From contig NZ_CP091740.1 of the NCBI RefSeq assembly GCF_022014595.1, positions 3,646,200-3,710,199 on the forward strand: DNA of 64,000 bases. The letters run 5' to 3'. Each line of letters starts with the position of its first letter. Position 1 is the first letter of the stretch. Shown here piece by piece: positions 26,001-33,892 of this stretch. Position numbers and translations under genes: made by a program. This stretch comes from Solitalea lacus (GTDB lineage: Bacteria > Bacteroidota > Bacteroidia > Sphingobacteriales > Sphingobacteriaceae). The notes under the pieces were generated by a model. The model did not search any database. It was not told where the DNA came from and worked only from the letters and a program-made list of their open reading frames with translations.

Positions 26001-26351
26001 CAGGTCTTGAATATTTAAGGCTGTACTAGCACCAGCCCCATTCGCTGTAACCGTTATCAAATAGGTTACCATACCTCCCGTACCATATATAACACTCCCA
26101 GTCTGCGAACCAACTGACATACCAGTTACTTTTTTAATGATGACTGGAGATTTCGCTTCCGAATAAAAATTGCATAATAGAATAATCCCAGATAGTGCTA
26201 TTAGGAACAATTTATTAATGCGCCGCTTTCGAACCGGCACCAGCACAGGAGAAGGGAATTTTAATAATAGAGGAAACTTCCTATTAATAATAATGAGCCA
26301 TGAAAAAAAATTGCGTAAATAAGAATGAAATTGAAGTGTAAAGTTTTTCAT
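23010..26351 (-). CDS. Large exported YDG/MBG-repeat protein with type IX sorting domain
   Basis: The 1113-residue protein begins with an unusually long basic leader and a hydrophobic core near 47-62 (F-L-I-A-L-S-G-I-I-L-L), so a later start is possible. Then come a beta-sandwich segment, three YDG-type domains (N-K-V-Y-N-G-T, N-K-T-Y-D-G-T, D-K-I-Y-D-G-S), five nearly identical 76-residue MBG repeats each starting near T-Y-G-D-D-N-P-E-L, one diverged copy (K-V-Y-G-T-S-D-P-E-L), an Ig-like domain, and a C-terminal domain with L-L-P-N-P-S-V-T-D-F-T and G-L-Y-S-V-V-V, typical of type IX secretion sorting signals. It is probably a surface or secreted adhesin-like filament. Confidence 0.9.
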   Translation of the reverse strand: MKNFTLQFHSYLRNFFSWLIIINRKFPLLLKFPSPVLVPVRKRRINKLFLIALSGIILLCNFYSEAKSPVIIKKVTGMSVGSQTGSVIYGTGGMVTYLITVTANGAGASTALNIQDLPAGVTASFSPSTLIVAKNGSTTSTLTLTISTSAAATAGVTFRVTESTDRATVDGTLVIDKRPLTISGVTANNKVYNGTTTSTLNTGGAILSNLVIGDDVTLNSGSASGVFADKNVGTNKTVTITGFGISGSKSSNYTLSQPSAFANITAKALTETGLSANNKTYDGTNVATLTGTAVLLSPETIGTGADNDGKPFIGDVVGVTNTSVGTFAGVNVSNGIVVTPSGQFLTGAQAGNYTLILQSLRADIIPKSLTASITTADKIYDGSTAATTVGSVPTADLISGDIVNVIVSNAHFDTKNVGVNKPVTATVAIDNANYILSSLTASTTADIIAKDASITANAKTKTYGDDNPELDAEVTGAVNGEVLNYSLSTDALKYSNVGTYPISVSLGDNPNYNVTVVNALLTIGQKAANVTANAKAKTYGDDNPELDAEVTGTVNGDVLNFSLSTDALKYSNVGTYPIAVSLGDNPNYNVTVANALLTIGQKAANVTANAKAKTYGDDNPELDAQVTGTVNGDVLNYSLSTDVLKYSNVGTYPISVNLGDNPNYNVTAANALLTIGQKAANVTANTKAKTYGDDNPELDAEMTGTVNGDVLNYSLSTDALKYSNVGTYPISVSLGDNPNYNVTVANALLTIGQKAANVTANAKAKTYGDDNPELDAEVTGTVNGDVLNYSLSTDALKDSNVGTYPISVSLGDNPNYNVTAANALLTISQKALTIIAHAKTKVYGTSDPELTCQMTNGSLVNGETFNDELTRDPGEQIGNYAIKPSELNFGLSNNYSLTYIGANLTITTPVSDGSATKSFVIATPHTIHRNETVRFMAHIQAGVNGSTQAATQVTFKIGETEVGTVPLEVIGINLTGSLQVSLTSVIPAVVVGDNIVTAVFTGVNPNFKLVSPITTINVTDEAINGDFLTNDKKGLDAHLLPNPSVTDFTLQIENASDEDVEVRVVDINTGQQLELVTGKASDLIHFGSSLGPGLYSVVVRQGSRQVALRAMKL
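23865..25004 (-). repeat. Five tandem 228-bp repeats (MBG domains)
   Basis: The block is exactly 5 x 228 = 1140 bp, from the Lys codon before D-A-S-I-T-A-N-A-K to the Gln codon of L-L-T-I-S-Q. Copies differ at few positions (for example Y to F, A to V, Y to D, S to N), and the unit stays in frame throughout. The high nucleotide similarity implies recent duplication or gene conversion and makes copy number prone to change and to assembly collapse. Confidence 0.95.
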
Positions 26352-26807
26352 AAAAAGGAATATGGTTTTTAATTGGTGTTTACTTTTACTTCTTAATTTT
26401 TAATAGATCTGTGCAATTCCGAATAAAAAATAATTATGATCTAATCTTGCTTTTCAAAAATGGCACCATATCTTTCTCATTATCAATATGACTGCTACCA
26501 AAAACCATGATCTTATTGGGTTATGTTTGATTAATTAGCCATACTATGTAAATCTCCATCCTTTCAAAATTTTCCTGCATTGTGCACTTTTTTGTATACT
26601 CCTACTTCATTATTGAAGTCTTTCCCATACACAAACAGATCAAACTAATAGTAATTGATACGGAATACGTCTATTTGAGTTTTGTCAACTAGTTCTTCCT
26701 CAGGTATTAGATTTGCTGATCTGTAAACCTATTGTTAACTTTGCGCCTTGTTTTGAGGAATTACTTTGTGAAGTAAAATGAAATTCGATGAATAATTGAA
26801 ATTCGTT
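26352..26807. other. AT-rich divergent intergenic region
   Basis: No gene is supported in about 450 bases between the divergent MBG-protein gene and the ribosomal-protein operon. A second promoter-like pair, TTTG at 26712-26715 and TAACTTTG at 26736-26743 with 20 bases between, points toward rpmB; the remainder shows nothing clear. Confidence 0.5.
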
Positions 26808-26838
26808 TTGCTGTTTTCATAAATAATGCTCATATTTG
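26808..26838 (+). promoter_or_regulatory. Candidate Bacteroidota-type promoter for rpmB
   Basis: TTTG at 26808-26811 is followed after 19 bases by CATATTTG at 26831-26838, close to the Bacteroidota -33 TTTG / -7 TAnnTTTG consensus with one mismatch. Transcription would begin near 26845, giving a leader of about 44 bases before rpmB. Confidence 0.4.
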
Positions 26839-26888
26839 CAACCCATTTAATAAAAGACTAATAATTAGCATATAAATACTTTAGAGCA

Positions 26889-27122
26889 ATGTCGAGAGTT
26901 TGTGATTTAACCGGAAAAAGCGCCATGAAAGGTCACAACGTTTCAAATTCGAACGTTAAAACCAAGCGCAAATTCTACCCTAACCTACAGTTAAAGAAAT
27001 TTTATATTCCAGAAGAAGACCGCTGGATTACTTTGAAAGTTTCTACTTCTGCATTGAAAACCATCAATAAAAATGGTATTTCAGCTTGCATTCAGAAATT
27101 CCTGAAAAAAGGTTACATATAA
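26889..27122 (+). CDS. rpmB: 50S ribosomal protein L28
   Basis: The 77-residue protein starts M-S-R-V-C-D-L-T-G-K-S, contains G-H-N-V-S-N-S-N-V-K-T-K-R-K-F-Y-P-N-L and ends with the basic helix, matching bacterial L28. It is a component of the large ribosomal subunit near the E site. It is the first gene of the rpmB-rpmG-DUF4295 group, with rpmG 21 bases downstream. Confidence 0.98.
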   Translation: MSRVCDLTGKSAMKGHNVSNSNVKTKRKFYPNLQLKKFYIPEEDRWITLKVSTSALKTINKNGISACIQKFLKKGYI

Positions 27123-27143
27123 GATTTTTAAAAGAATTAGGCA

Positions 27144-27326
27144 ATGGCTAAAAAAGGAAACAGAGTACAGGTAATTCTAGAGTGCACTGAGCACAAAGAA
27201 AGTGGTATGCCTGGAACTTCAAGATATATTACCACCAAGAACAAGAAAAACACTTCTGAGCGTTTAGAGTTGAAAAAATTCAACCCTGTTTTACGTAAAG
27301 TAACTGTTCACAAAGAGATTAAGTAA
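27144..27326 (+). CDS. rpmG: 50S ribosomal protein L33
   Basis: The 60-residue protein contains [22 protein letters not shown] and [11 protein letters not shown], the L33 pattern. Only one Cys remains from the zinc-binding pairs of C+ paralogues, so this is the zinc-free (C-) form. It belongs to the large subunit and is co-transcribed with rpmB. Confidence 0.97.
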   Translation: MAKKGNRVQVILECTEHKESGMPGTSRYITTKNKKNTSERLELKKFNPVLRKVTVHKEIK

Positions 27327-27403
27327 TTTTAGTTTAATGTTTTAAGGTTTTTGTTGAGAGAACAAACTACCTGACAACAAATTACTAGTAAAAATTTAAA
27401 AAA

Positions 27404-27562
27404 ATGGCTAAGAAAGTAGTTGCAACCCTTAAGACCGGTACCGGTAAAGAATACTCTAAAGTAATTACCATGGTGCGTTCACCAAAAACTGGTGCTTATA
27501 GCTTTAAAGAAGTTGTAGTTCACAACGATCACGTTAAAGACATTATCGCTAACGCTAAATAA
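27404..27562 (+). CDS. DUF4295 small basic protein
   Basis: A 52-residue frame reads M-A-K-K-V-V-A-T-L-K-T-G-T-G-K then V-I-T-M-V-R-S-P-K-T-G-A-Y-S-F and V-H-N-D-H-V-K. It matches DUF4295, a small Bacteroidota protein that routinely follows rpmB and rpmG. Its basic character and constant position suggest a ribosome-associated role, which remains inference. A strong terminator follows. Confidence 0.92.
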   Translation: MAKKVVATLKTGTGKEYSKVITMVRSPKTGAYSFKEVVVHNDHVKDIIANAK

Positions 27563-27584
27563 TAGCAGTTAAAGTATTATATGG

Positions 27585-27615
27585 AGCTTCTTTCTAATGA
27601 AAGAAGCTTTTTTTA
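27585..27615 (+). terminator. Terminator after DUF4295
   Basis: AGCTTCTTT and AAAGAAGCT form a perfect 9-bp stem around CTAATGA, running into a seven-T tract. It ends the ribosomal-protein transcript. Confidence 0.88.
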
Positions 27616-27823
27616 TTTGTTGGGATTACTCAGTTTTCTATTTCTGATTTAAAGATTTCAATAATTAGTTTTCACAGTTCATAACTTAGAAATGTACCTG
27701 AAATCATAAATCTAAAATCTGAAATCAATTAATTCTGAGTACCTTCGAAAAATTTCTGTTCATTGCTCATTGGTTCAATAGCTTAGCACTAATGATTTAT
27801 TGAACTCAGTAACCAAACTAAAT

Positions 27824-28798
27824 ATGGGATTATTCGATTTTTTCAAACGCTCAAAACCTGAAGAAGTTAAAGCCGAACAAGAGGCATTAGATAAAGGCTT
27901 GGAAAAAACCAAACAAACCGTTTTTTCAAAGCTTACCAAAATGATTGCCGGCAAATCAACCGTTGATGACGATGTGCTTGATGAACTTGAAGAGATTTTG
28001 GTAACCTCTGATGTGGGCGTTTCAACTACTTTAAAAATTATTGAACGCATTGAAGAGCGTGTCTCTCGCGATAAATACTTAGGAACCACCGAGCTAAACG
28101 CCATTTTGCGTGACGAGATAACTGCCCTGCTGGAAGAAAACAATTCTTCCGATTTTGAGCATTTAAATGTTAAGGAAAACACAAAACCATATGTTATTAT
28201 GGTAGTTGGCGTAAATGGAGTTGGCAAAACCACAACCATTGGAAAACTTGCTCATAAGTTTAAACAAGCCGGCCAAAAGGTGGTTTTAGGGGCAGCTGAT
28301 ACATTTCGGGCTGCAGCCGTTGATCAATTGCATATTTGGGGCGACAGAGTTGGCGTACGTGTAGTATCTCAAGCCATGGGCTCGGACCCCGCTTCTGTAG
28401 CTTACGACACCCTTCAATCAGCTGTTGCACAAGGTGAAGATGTAGCAATAATAGACACTGCGGGTCGTTTGCACAATAAGGTTGGATTGATGAACGAGCT
28501 AACCAAAATTAAGAATGTAATGAAGAAAGTGGTTCCGGATGCGCCACATGAGATTTTATTAGTTTTGGATGCATCAACGGGGCAAAACGCCATTGAGCAA
28601 TGTAAACAATTTACGCAGGCAACCGATGTTAATGCCTTAGCATTAACCAAACTTGATGGAACCGCCAAGGGAGGTGTAGTAATTGGTATTTCTGACCAGT
28701 TTAAAATCCCGGTGAAATATATTGGTGTAGGAGAAGGAATTAATGACCTACAATTGTTCAATAAAGTGGAGTTTGTAAACTCACTATTCAAGAATTAA
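27824..28798 (+). CDS. ftsY: Signal recognition particle receptor FtsY
   Basis: The 324-residue protein starts at the ATG giving M-G-L-F-D-F-F-K-R, the conserved FtsY beginning; an upstream in-frame TTG adds only eight uncharacteristic residues. A short acidic/charged N-domain is followed by the GTPase G-domain with G-V-N-G-V-G-K-T-T-T, D-T-F-R-A-A-A-V-D-Q-L, D-T-A-G-R, T-K-L-D-G-T-A-K-G-G and G-V-G-E-G. It docks SRP-ribosome complexes at the membrane. The long acidic A-domain of E. coli FtsY is absent, as usual in this phylum. Confidence 0.97.
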   Translation: MGLFDFFKRSKPEEVKAEQEALDKGLEKTKQTVFSKLTKMIAGKSTVDDDVLDELEEILVTSDVGVSTTLKIIERIEERVSRDKYLGTTELNAILRDEITALLEENNSSDFEHLNVKENTKPYVIMVVGVNGVGKTTTIGKLAHKFKQAGQKVVLGAADTFRAAAVDQLHIWGDRVGVRVVSQAMGSDPASVAYDTLQSAVAQGEDVAIIDTAGRLHNKVGLMNELTKIKNVMKKVVPDAPHEILLVLDASTGQNAIEQCKQFTQATDVNALALTKLDGTAKGGVVIGISDQFKIPVKYIGVGEGINDLQLFNKVEFVNSLFKN

Positions 28799-28878
28799 TA
28801 ATTACGAGATATGAGTTACGAGTTGGTCAGATGCAGATTGGTTAACCCGTAACCCGCAACTCGGAAACCGTAATTATT
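28797..28878. repeat. Imperfect long palindrome between ftsY and rimO
   Basis: AATAATTACG (28797-28806) pairs with CGTAATTATT (28869-28878). Nested inside are CGAGTTG (28819-28825) with CAACTCG (28857-28863), GTTACG (28815-28820) with CGTAAC (28848-28853), and a central GGTTAACC. The arms are built from GAGTTACGAGTT-like units, a type of repetitive text that can spread between genes. No T tract follows. Confidence 0.5.
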
Positions 28879-28881
28879 CAA

Positions 28882-30213
28882 ATGAGAACGAAAGAATTAA
28901 AAAAAGAACAAAAGCAACAGCCCAAAGTAAACGTTATCACTTTAGGTTGTTCAAAAAATATTGTGGACTCAGAAGTATTGATGGGTCAACTAAAGGGCAA
29001 CAACTTTAGCGTTGCGCATGAATCTGAAAAGGTTGGAAAAGATGATATCGTTATCATTAACACCTGTGGATTTATTGATAATGCCAAACAAGAATCTATT
29101 GATACCATTCTGCAATACAGCGATTTAAAGGACAAAGGAAAAGTTGGTAAAGTAATTGTAACCGGCTGTCTTTCGGAACGATACAAGCCAGAGCTGGAAG
29201 CTGAGATTACTAATGTTGATGCTTTTTATGGCACCAATGATTTAAAGCAAATGCTGAGCAACTTGGGAGCCGATTACAAACACGAGCTGATTGGCGAACG
29301 TTTGTTGACTACTCCAAAGCATTTTGCGTTCTTTAAAATTGCTGAAGGTTGTAATCGTCCTTGTTCATTTTGTGCAATTCCGCTAATGAGGGGTATGCAT
29401 GTTTCAAAGCCGATAGATGAGTTAGTACAAGAAGCCAAGGTTTTAGCAAAAAATGGCACTAAAGAACTGGTATTAATTGCTCAGGATCTTACTTATTACG
29501 GCCTTGACTTATATAATGAACGTAAGCTTGCTGATTTGCTTCGTAATCTTTCTGATGTAAACGGAATAGAATGGATTCGTTTGCAGTATGCTTATCCTTC
29601 ACAATTCCCAATGGATATTTTAGATGTGATGAACGAGCGGGAAAACATCTGCAAATACCTTGATATGCCATTACAGCATATCACAGATAATATGCTTAAA
29701 TCAATGCGCAGGGGTATTTCTAAACGCCGTACCATTGAACTGGTGGATCAAATCCGTCAGCGAGTGCCTAATATTGCCTTGCGTACAACGCTAATCTCAG
29801 GTTATCCGGGAGAAACACAGGATGATCATGATGAATTATTGGCATTTGTTGAACAAACACGTTTCGATCGTTTGGGAGTGTTCACCTATTCTCATGAAGA
29901 AAAAACGCATGCATATTCACTGGAAGATGATGTTCCGGAAGAAGTGAAGCAAGAGCGCTTAGAAGAAATCATGGACTTGCAACAAGGTATTTCTTTTGAA
30001 AAAAATCAGGAGAAATTAGGCAAAACCTTCAAAGTATTAATTGACAAGAAAGATGGCGATTATTTTGTAGGTCGTACCGAGTTTGACTCTCCAGAAGTTG
30101 ACAATGAGGTCTTAATTGATGCCCGTGAGCATTACGTTACCGTTGGAGATTTCTGCAAGGTTAAGATTGATCGTGCAGAAGATTTTGACTTGTACGGAAC
30201 ACCGGTAAAATAG
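28882..30213 (+). CDS. rimO: Ribosomal protein S12 methylthiotransferase RimO
   Basis: The 443-residue protein has the UPF0004 domain with cluster ligands C23, C62 and C96, the radical-SAM motif C157-N-R-P-C161-S-F-C164, and a C-terminal TRAM domain (V-D-N-E-V-L-I-D). The I-A-E-G-C-N-R-P-C-S-F-C-A-I-P form is characteristic of RimO rather than MiaB. It adds a methylthio group to an Asp of ribosomal protein S12, fitting its place near ribosomal and SRP genes. Confidence 0.95.
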   Translation: MRTKELKKEQKQQPKVNVITLGCSKNIVDSEVLMGQLKGNNFSVAHESEKVGKDDIVIINTCGFIDNAKQESIDTILQYSDLKDKGKVGKVIVTGCLSERYKPELEAEITNVDAFYGTNDLKQMLSNLGADYKHELIGERLLTTPKHFAFFKIAEGCNRPCSFCAIPLMRGMHVSKPIDELVQEAKVLAKNGTKELVLIAQDLTYYGLDLYNERKLADLLRNLSDVNGIEWIRLQYAYPSQFPMDILDVMNERENICKYLDMPLQHITDNMLKSMRRGISKRRTIELVDQIRQRVPNIALRTTLISGYPGETQDDHDELLAFVEQTRFDRLGVFTYSHEEKTHAYSLEDDVPEEVKQERLEEIMDLQQGISFEKNQEKLGKTFKVLIDKKDGDYFVGRTEFDSPEVDNEVLIDAREHYVTVGDFCKVKIDRAEDFDLYGTPVK

Positions 30214-30222
30214 TTGAAAAAA

Positions 30223-30272
30223 GTAAAAAGTAAGATGATTTGGCACGGAGCTACGATTATCTTACTTTTTAC
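30223..30272 (+). terminator. Hairpin after rimO
   Basis: GTAAAAAGTAAGAT and ATCTTACTTTTTAC form a perfect 14-bp stem around a 22-base loop. The T run within the second arm makes it plausible as a terminator, though the stem is AT-rich. Confidence 0.55.
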
Positions 30273-30355
30273 AACTTTCATATTACATAAATTTAAAAAC
30301 TTTATTGCCTCTCCTCTGTTCCACATTAAATTTGAACCTACAACAACTTAATTTA

Positions 30356-31939
30356 ATGCAAGCAAGCCATATCAACTACCTTCATACAGGTTTCTTTTCA
30401 AAAACCCTTACTGATTACCTTTCCAACTGCAACAATCTCTCCGACTTTTATAAATACCAGCCATCCATTGATTCATTTAAGCAAATAATTGCTGATAAAT
30501 CAGTTGAAAAAATTGACCGTAGCGTATTGGTTGATGTATTGCACAAGCAATATCAATCAATTGGTAACGGTCCATGGACAAAGGCCATTGACAGCCTAGG
30601 CAGCAGTAAAACCTTTACCGTAACTACTGGCCACCAACTTTGCCTGGCAACCGGTCCGTTATACTTTATTTACAAAATTGTAACTACCATTAAGCTTGCC
30701 CGAGAAATTGAACAAGCCTACCCAGCGTATAAAATTGTTCCGGTTTATTGGATGGCAACAGAAGACCACGATTTTGAGGAGATTAATCATTTTAACCTAT
30801 TTGGCAGAAAATTCAGTTGGGAACTAGATGCAAAAGGAGCAACTGGCCGGTTATCTACTCAAACGCTAAATCCTCTAATTGATGAATTAAAATCAGTTTT
30901 AGGGCAATCTGAAAATGCGATGGAGTTAAATAATCTGATTGAAAATGCTTACCTAAAGCATAACAATTTGGCAGATGCAACACGCTACCTAGTAAATGAA
31001 TTGTTTGGCCAGTATGGATTGGTTATTATTGACGCAGATGAGGCATCACTCAAAAAGCAGTTTATTCCAATTATTAAACGTGATATCTCTGAACAACATA
31101 GTCACCAACTAGTAAACGAGACTATTATTGCATTCGAACAAACAGGAGCGCATATTCAGGTAAAGCCAAGGGAAATCAATTTCTTTTATTTGGAGGATGA
31201 GCTTCGTGAACGAATTGTATTTGAGAATAACCGTTACACAGTTTTAAATACTGATATAAGCTTTTCAAAAGAAGAATTAGAAAAGGAAATTGAGAACCAT
31301 CCTGAAAAATTTAGTCCAAATGTGATAATGCGAGCTTTATACGAGGAATCCGTACTCCCTAATTTGGCTTACATCGGAGGAGGCGCCGAAGTCGGTTACT
31401 GGATGGAATTTAAATCAACATTTGATTTTTATAAAATAAATTTCCCAATGTTGGTATTACGCAATTCTGCACTTATTGTTGATGAAACCTCAAAAAAGCG
31501 TTTAATACAGTTAGGCTTAGAAGCAAAAAACCTCTTTACTGAAACTAATAAACTCATCGACATATTTGTTAAACAGCAAAGTGTAAACGAGTTAAACCTG
31601 GATTCGGAAATACAAAAGTTTGAGAAAGCATTTGTTCAACTATCCTTGAAAGCGCAAAATATTGATCCTACTTTAGCAGGCAGCGTGGAAGCTGAAAAAG
31701 CCAAATTTTTCAATTCTTTAAAAGGCCTGGAAAGCAAACTTGCCAAGGCTGAAAAGAAAAAATTTGAACAACAAACCGGACAGATTGTTAAAGTTAAGGA
31801 TAAACTTTTCCCCAACGGCTCGTTACAAGAGCGCGTAGATAACTTTATGCCTTACTATTTGAAGCAAGGAAACGGGTTCATTGAAATGCTCATGGAAAAT
31901 TTTGATCCATTAGACTTTCAATTTACTGTTTTTGAATAA
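30356..31939 (+). CDS. bshC: Bacillithiol biosynthesis cysteine-adding enzyme BshC
   Basis: The 528-residue protein is chosen from the ATG giving M-Q-A-S-H-I-N-Y-L-H-T-G-F-F-S-K; a TTG 17 codons earlier is in frame but adds a non-family leader. Family signatures include T-G-H-Q-L-C-L-A-T-G-P-L-Y, V-Y-W-M-A-T-E-D-H-D-F-E-E-I-N, R-E-I-N-F-F-Y-L, and Y-I-G-G-G-A-E-V-G-Y-W, followed by a coiled-coil C-terminal region. BshC ligates cysteine to glucosaminyl-malate to complete bacillithiol, the cell's low-molecular-weight thiol. bshA and bshB are not in this window. Confidence 0.96.
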   Translation: MQASHINYLHTGFFSKTLTDYLSNCNNLSDFYKYQPSIDSFKQIIADKSVEKIDRSVLVDVLHKQYQSIGNGPWTKAIDSLGSSKTFTVTTGHQLCLATGPLYFIYKIVTTIKLAREIEQAYPAYKIVPVYWMATEDHDFEEINHFNLFGRKFSWELDAKGATGRLSTQTLNPLIDELKSVLGQSENAMELNNLIENAYLKHNNLADATRYLVNELFGQYGLVIIDADEASLKKQFIPIIKRDISEQHSHQLVNETIIAFEQTGAHIQVKPREINFFYLEDELRERIVFENNRYTVLNTDISFSKEELEKEIENHPEKFSPNVIMRALYEESVLPNLAYIGGGAEVGYWMEFKSTFDFYKINFPMLVLRNSALIVDETSKKRLIQLGLEAKNLFTETNKLIDIFVKQQSVNELNLDSEIQKFEKAFVQLSLKAQNIDPTLAGSVEAEKAKFFNSLKGLESKLAKAEKKKFEQQTGQIVKVKDKLFPNGSLQERVDNFMPYYLKQGNGFIEMLMENFDPLDFQFTVFE

Positions 31940-31995
31940 AGTTGTTAAATAGATCAATTACTAAAACTTTTTAATTACGACATATAACTTAAAGA

Positions 31996-33099
31996 ATGGC
32001 CAACGAAGTAAGTTACAGCACTTTTAACGTTGAGAAATTAAGACAATTTACTGTTGAAGTTTTCCTGAAAATGGGAGTTCCCATTAATGATGCTGAATTA
32101 GCTGCCGATGTTTTGATAAAAGCTGATTTGCGCGGCATTGATTCACACGGAGTAGCCCGTTTAAGTGGCTATGTTCGCTTATGGCAAAAAGGACGCATCA
32201 ATCCTACTCCAACTATTCGCATTGTACATGAAACACCAAGCACAGCTACTATTGACGGCGATGCGGGTTTAGGTTTGGTTGTGGCCCCAAAAGCAATGGA
32301 AGTTGCCATTGCAAAAGCTGAAAATGCCGGCTCTGGATGGATTTCAGTTAAAAACTCCAATCACTTTGGTATTGCGGCTTACCATGCAATCATGGCTCTT
32401 GAGAAAGACATGATTGGCATGTCAATGACTAATGCATCTCCATTGGTTGCTCCAACATTTTCTACTGAAAGAATGTTGGGAACCAATCCTATTTGCTACG
32501 CTTTTCCTGCGGGTAACTTTCCACCGGTAATTATGGATATGGCAACATCTGCAGCTGCAAACGGAAAGCTAGAGATTGCTCAACGCAAAGATGTTGAAGT
32601 TCCTACAGGATGGATCCAGGATGTACAGGGCTATCCAACAACTGACGCAAACGGACTGAAAAAAGGCGGTTCACTATTGCCATTAGGTAGTGATCGAGAC
32701 CATGGTAGCCACAAAGGTTTTTGCTTAAGTTCGATAGTTGACATTTTATCAGCAGTACTTTCCGGAGCATCTTACGGCCCGTGGGTACCACCGTTTGTTG
32801 CATTCTTAGATCCATTAGAAAATCAGCCGGGCCAAGGTTTAGGGCATTTTCTTGGAGCCATGCGCGTTGATGGTTTCCGCCCTGCCAATGAATTTAAAGA
32901 GCATATGGATAATTGGATTCAGCGCTTTAAATCTGCCCAAACTGCACCGGGTTATGATTCAGTGATTATTCCCGGTGAGCCGGAAGCTGCCGCGGAAGTA
33001 GAAAGAAACCAAAATGGGATTCCTTTAATCTCAGTGGTTGTTGAAGATCTCAAATGCTTGTCATCCAAACTAGGTGTTGAATTTCCTGAAGAATTATAA
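31996..33099 (+). CDS. Malate/L-lactate dehydrogenase family (LDH2) oxidoreductase
   Basis: The 367-residue protein matches the LDH2/YlbC family of NAD(P)-dependent 2-hydroxyacid dehydrogenases: A-D-L-R-G-I-D-S-H-G-V-A-R near residue 40 and N-S-N-H-F-G-I-A-A-Y-H, with the conserved His, then G-T-N-P-I and D-H-G-S-H-K-G-F. These enzymes oxidise malate, sulfolactate or ureidoglycolate; the substrate cannot be chosen here. It is cytoplasmic and follows bshC by 56 bases, ending at a strong terminator. Confidence 0.93.
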   Translation: MANEVSYSTFNVEKLRQFTVEVFLKMGVPINDAELAADVLIKADLRGIDSHGVARLSGYVRLWQKGRINPTPTIRIVHETPSTATIDGDAGLGLVVAPKAMEVAIAKAENAGSGWISVKNSNHFGIAAYHAIMALEKDMIGMSMTNASPLVAPTFSTERMLGTNPICYAFPAGNFPPVIMDMATSAAANGKLEIAQRKDVEVPTGWIQDVQGYPTTDANGLKKGGSLLPLGSDRDHGSHKGFCLSSIVDILSAVLSGASYGPWVPPFVAFLDPLENQPGQGLGHFLGAMRVDGFRPANEFKEHMDNWIQRFKSAQTAPGYDSVIIPGEPEAAAEVERNQNGIPLISVVVEDLKCLSSKLGVEFPEEL

Positions 33100-33103
33100 A
33101 TGA

Positions 33104-33134
33104 GAAAAAGGTTCGAATTATTCGAACCTTTTTC
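33104..33134 (+). terminator. Terminator after the LDH2 gene
   Basis: GAAAAAGGTTCGAA and TTCGAACCTTTTTC form a perfect 14-bp stem around a three-base loop, with the U-rich arm serving as the tract. Confidence 0.85.
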
Positions 33135-33217
33135 ATTTCAACTGCACGTGATCCCACTTATACTTTTACTATTATCATACCGTTTCTATCATAACTAATA
33201 CCTCGATAGTTCAACGT

Positions 33218-33832
33218 ATGAAAAACATCTTTTATCTTTTGTTCACCTGTGTGACAGCGACTTGTTTCGCACAACAACAAGAAACCCATTACATTTTAAG
33301 TGGAAAAATCATTGACGCAAAGACTACCCAACCTCTTTCCAATGTCAGCATCATCAACAGAAATAAAGGGATTGGTACTCACAGTTCATTAAATGGACAA
33401 TTTTCAATTAAAGGAAAACCAGGAGACAGCATTGAAGTAATCTTTCTCGGTTACGAAAGATTCATTTTTAAGATTCAAGACTCAAGCAATACAACGATCA
33501 GGCTTCAACCTAAAATTATTGAACTGAACGAGGTGAATGTCAGCACATTTAAAAGCTATGAAGCTTTCAAAACAGCATTTTTAATCACCACAGTTGCTTC
33601 TGAAACGGTTTATTCTGAAGTAAAAAAGAAAAACGAGCCTGATGAAATTTTAGCTAAATCATACAATCTAAACTCCGATTTAATAAACAGAGCCGTAAAT
33701 ACACCAGGTAAGGACTTTGCCCCCAAGGAACCTGACATAATTGGCATTGACCTCAAATACATTCAGAAATATCTACAAAAAGTAAAAGCAAATAAGAAAC
33801 TTAAAGCGAAGAAAGCAAAATCCACCAATTAA
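33218..33832 (+). CDS. Exported carboxypeptidase-like regulatory domain protein
   Basis: The 204-residue protein has a signal peptide (MKNIFYLLFTCVTATCFA then Q-Q-Q) and a CarboxypepD_reg-like domain: L-S-G-K-I-I-D-A-K-T-T-Q-P-L-S-N-V-S-I then G-T-H-S-S-L-N-G-Q-F-S-I and L-G-Y-E-R. This beta-sandwich is normally the N-terminal module of TonB receptors, but no plug or barrel follows. The lysine-rich C-terminus (A-N-K-K-L-K-A-K-K-A-K) is notable. It may be a periplasmic or surface accessory protein; its role is unknown. Confidence 0.85.
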   Translation: MKNIFYLLFTCVTATCFAQQQETHYILSGKIIDAKTTQPLSNVSIINRNKGIGTHSSLNGQFSIKGKPGDSIEVIFLGYERFIFKIQDSSNTTIRLQPKIIELNEVNVSTFKSYEAFKTAFLITTVASETVYSEVKKKNEPDEILAKSYNLNSDLINRAVNTPGKDFAPKEPDIIGIDLKYIQKYLQKVKANKKLKAKKAKSTN

Positions 33833-33892
33833 GTAGATAATATCATTCCTTTTTTATTAAAATCATTAGTTTTACAGTTCAACTAATAATAA

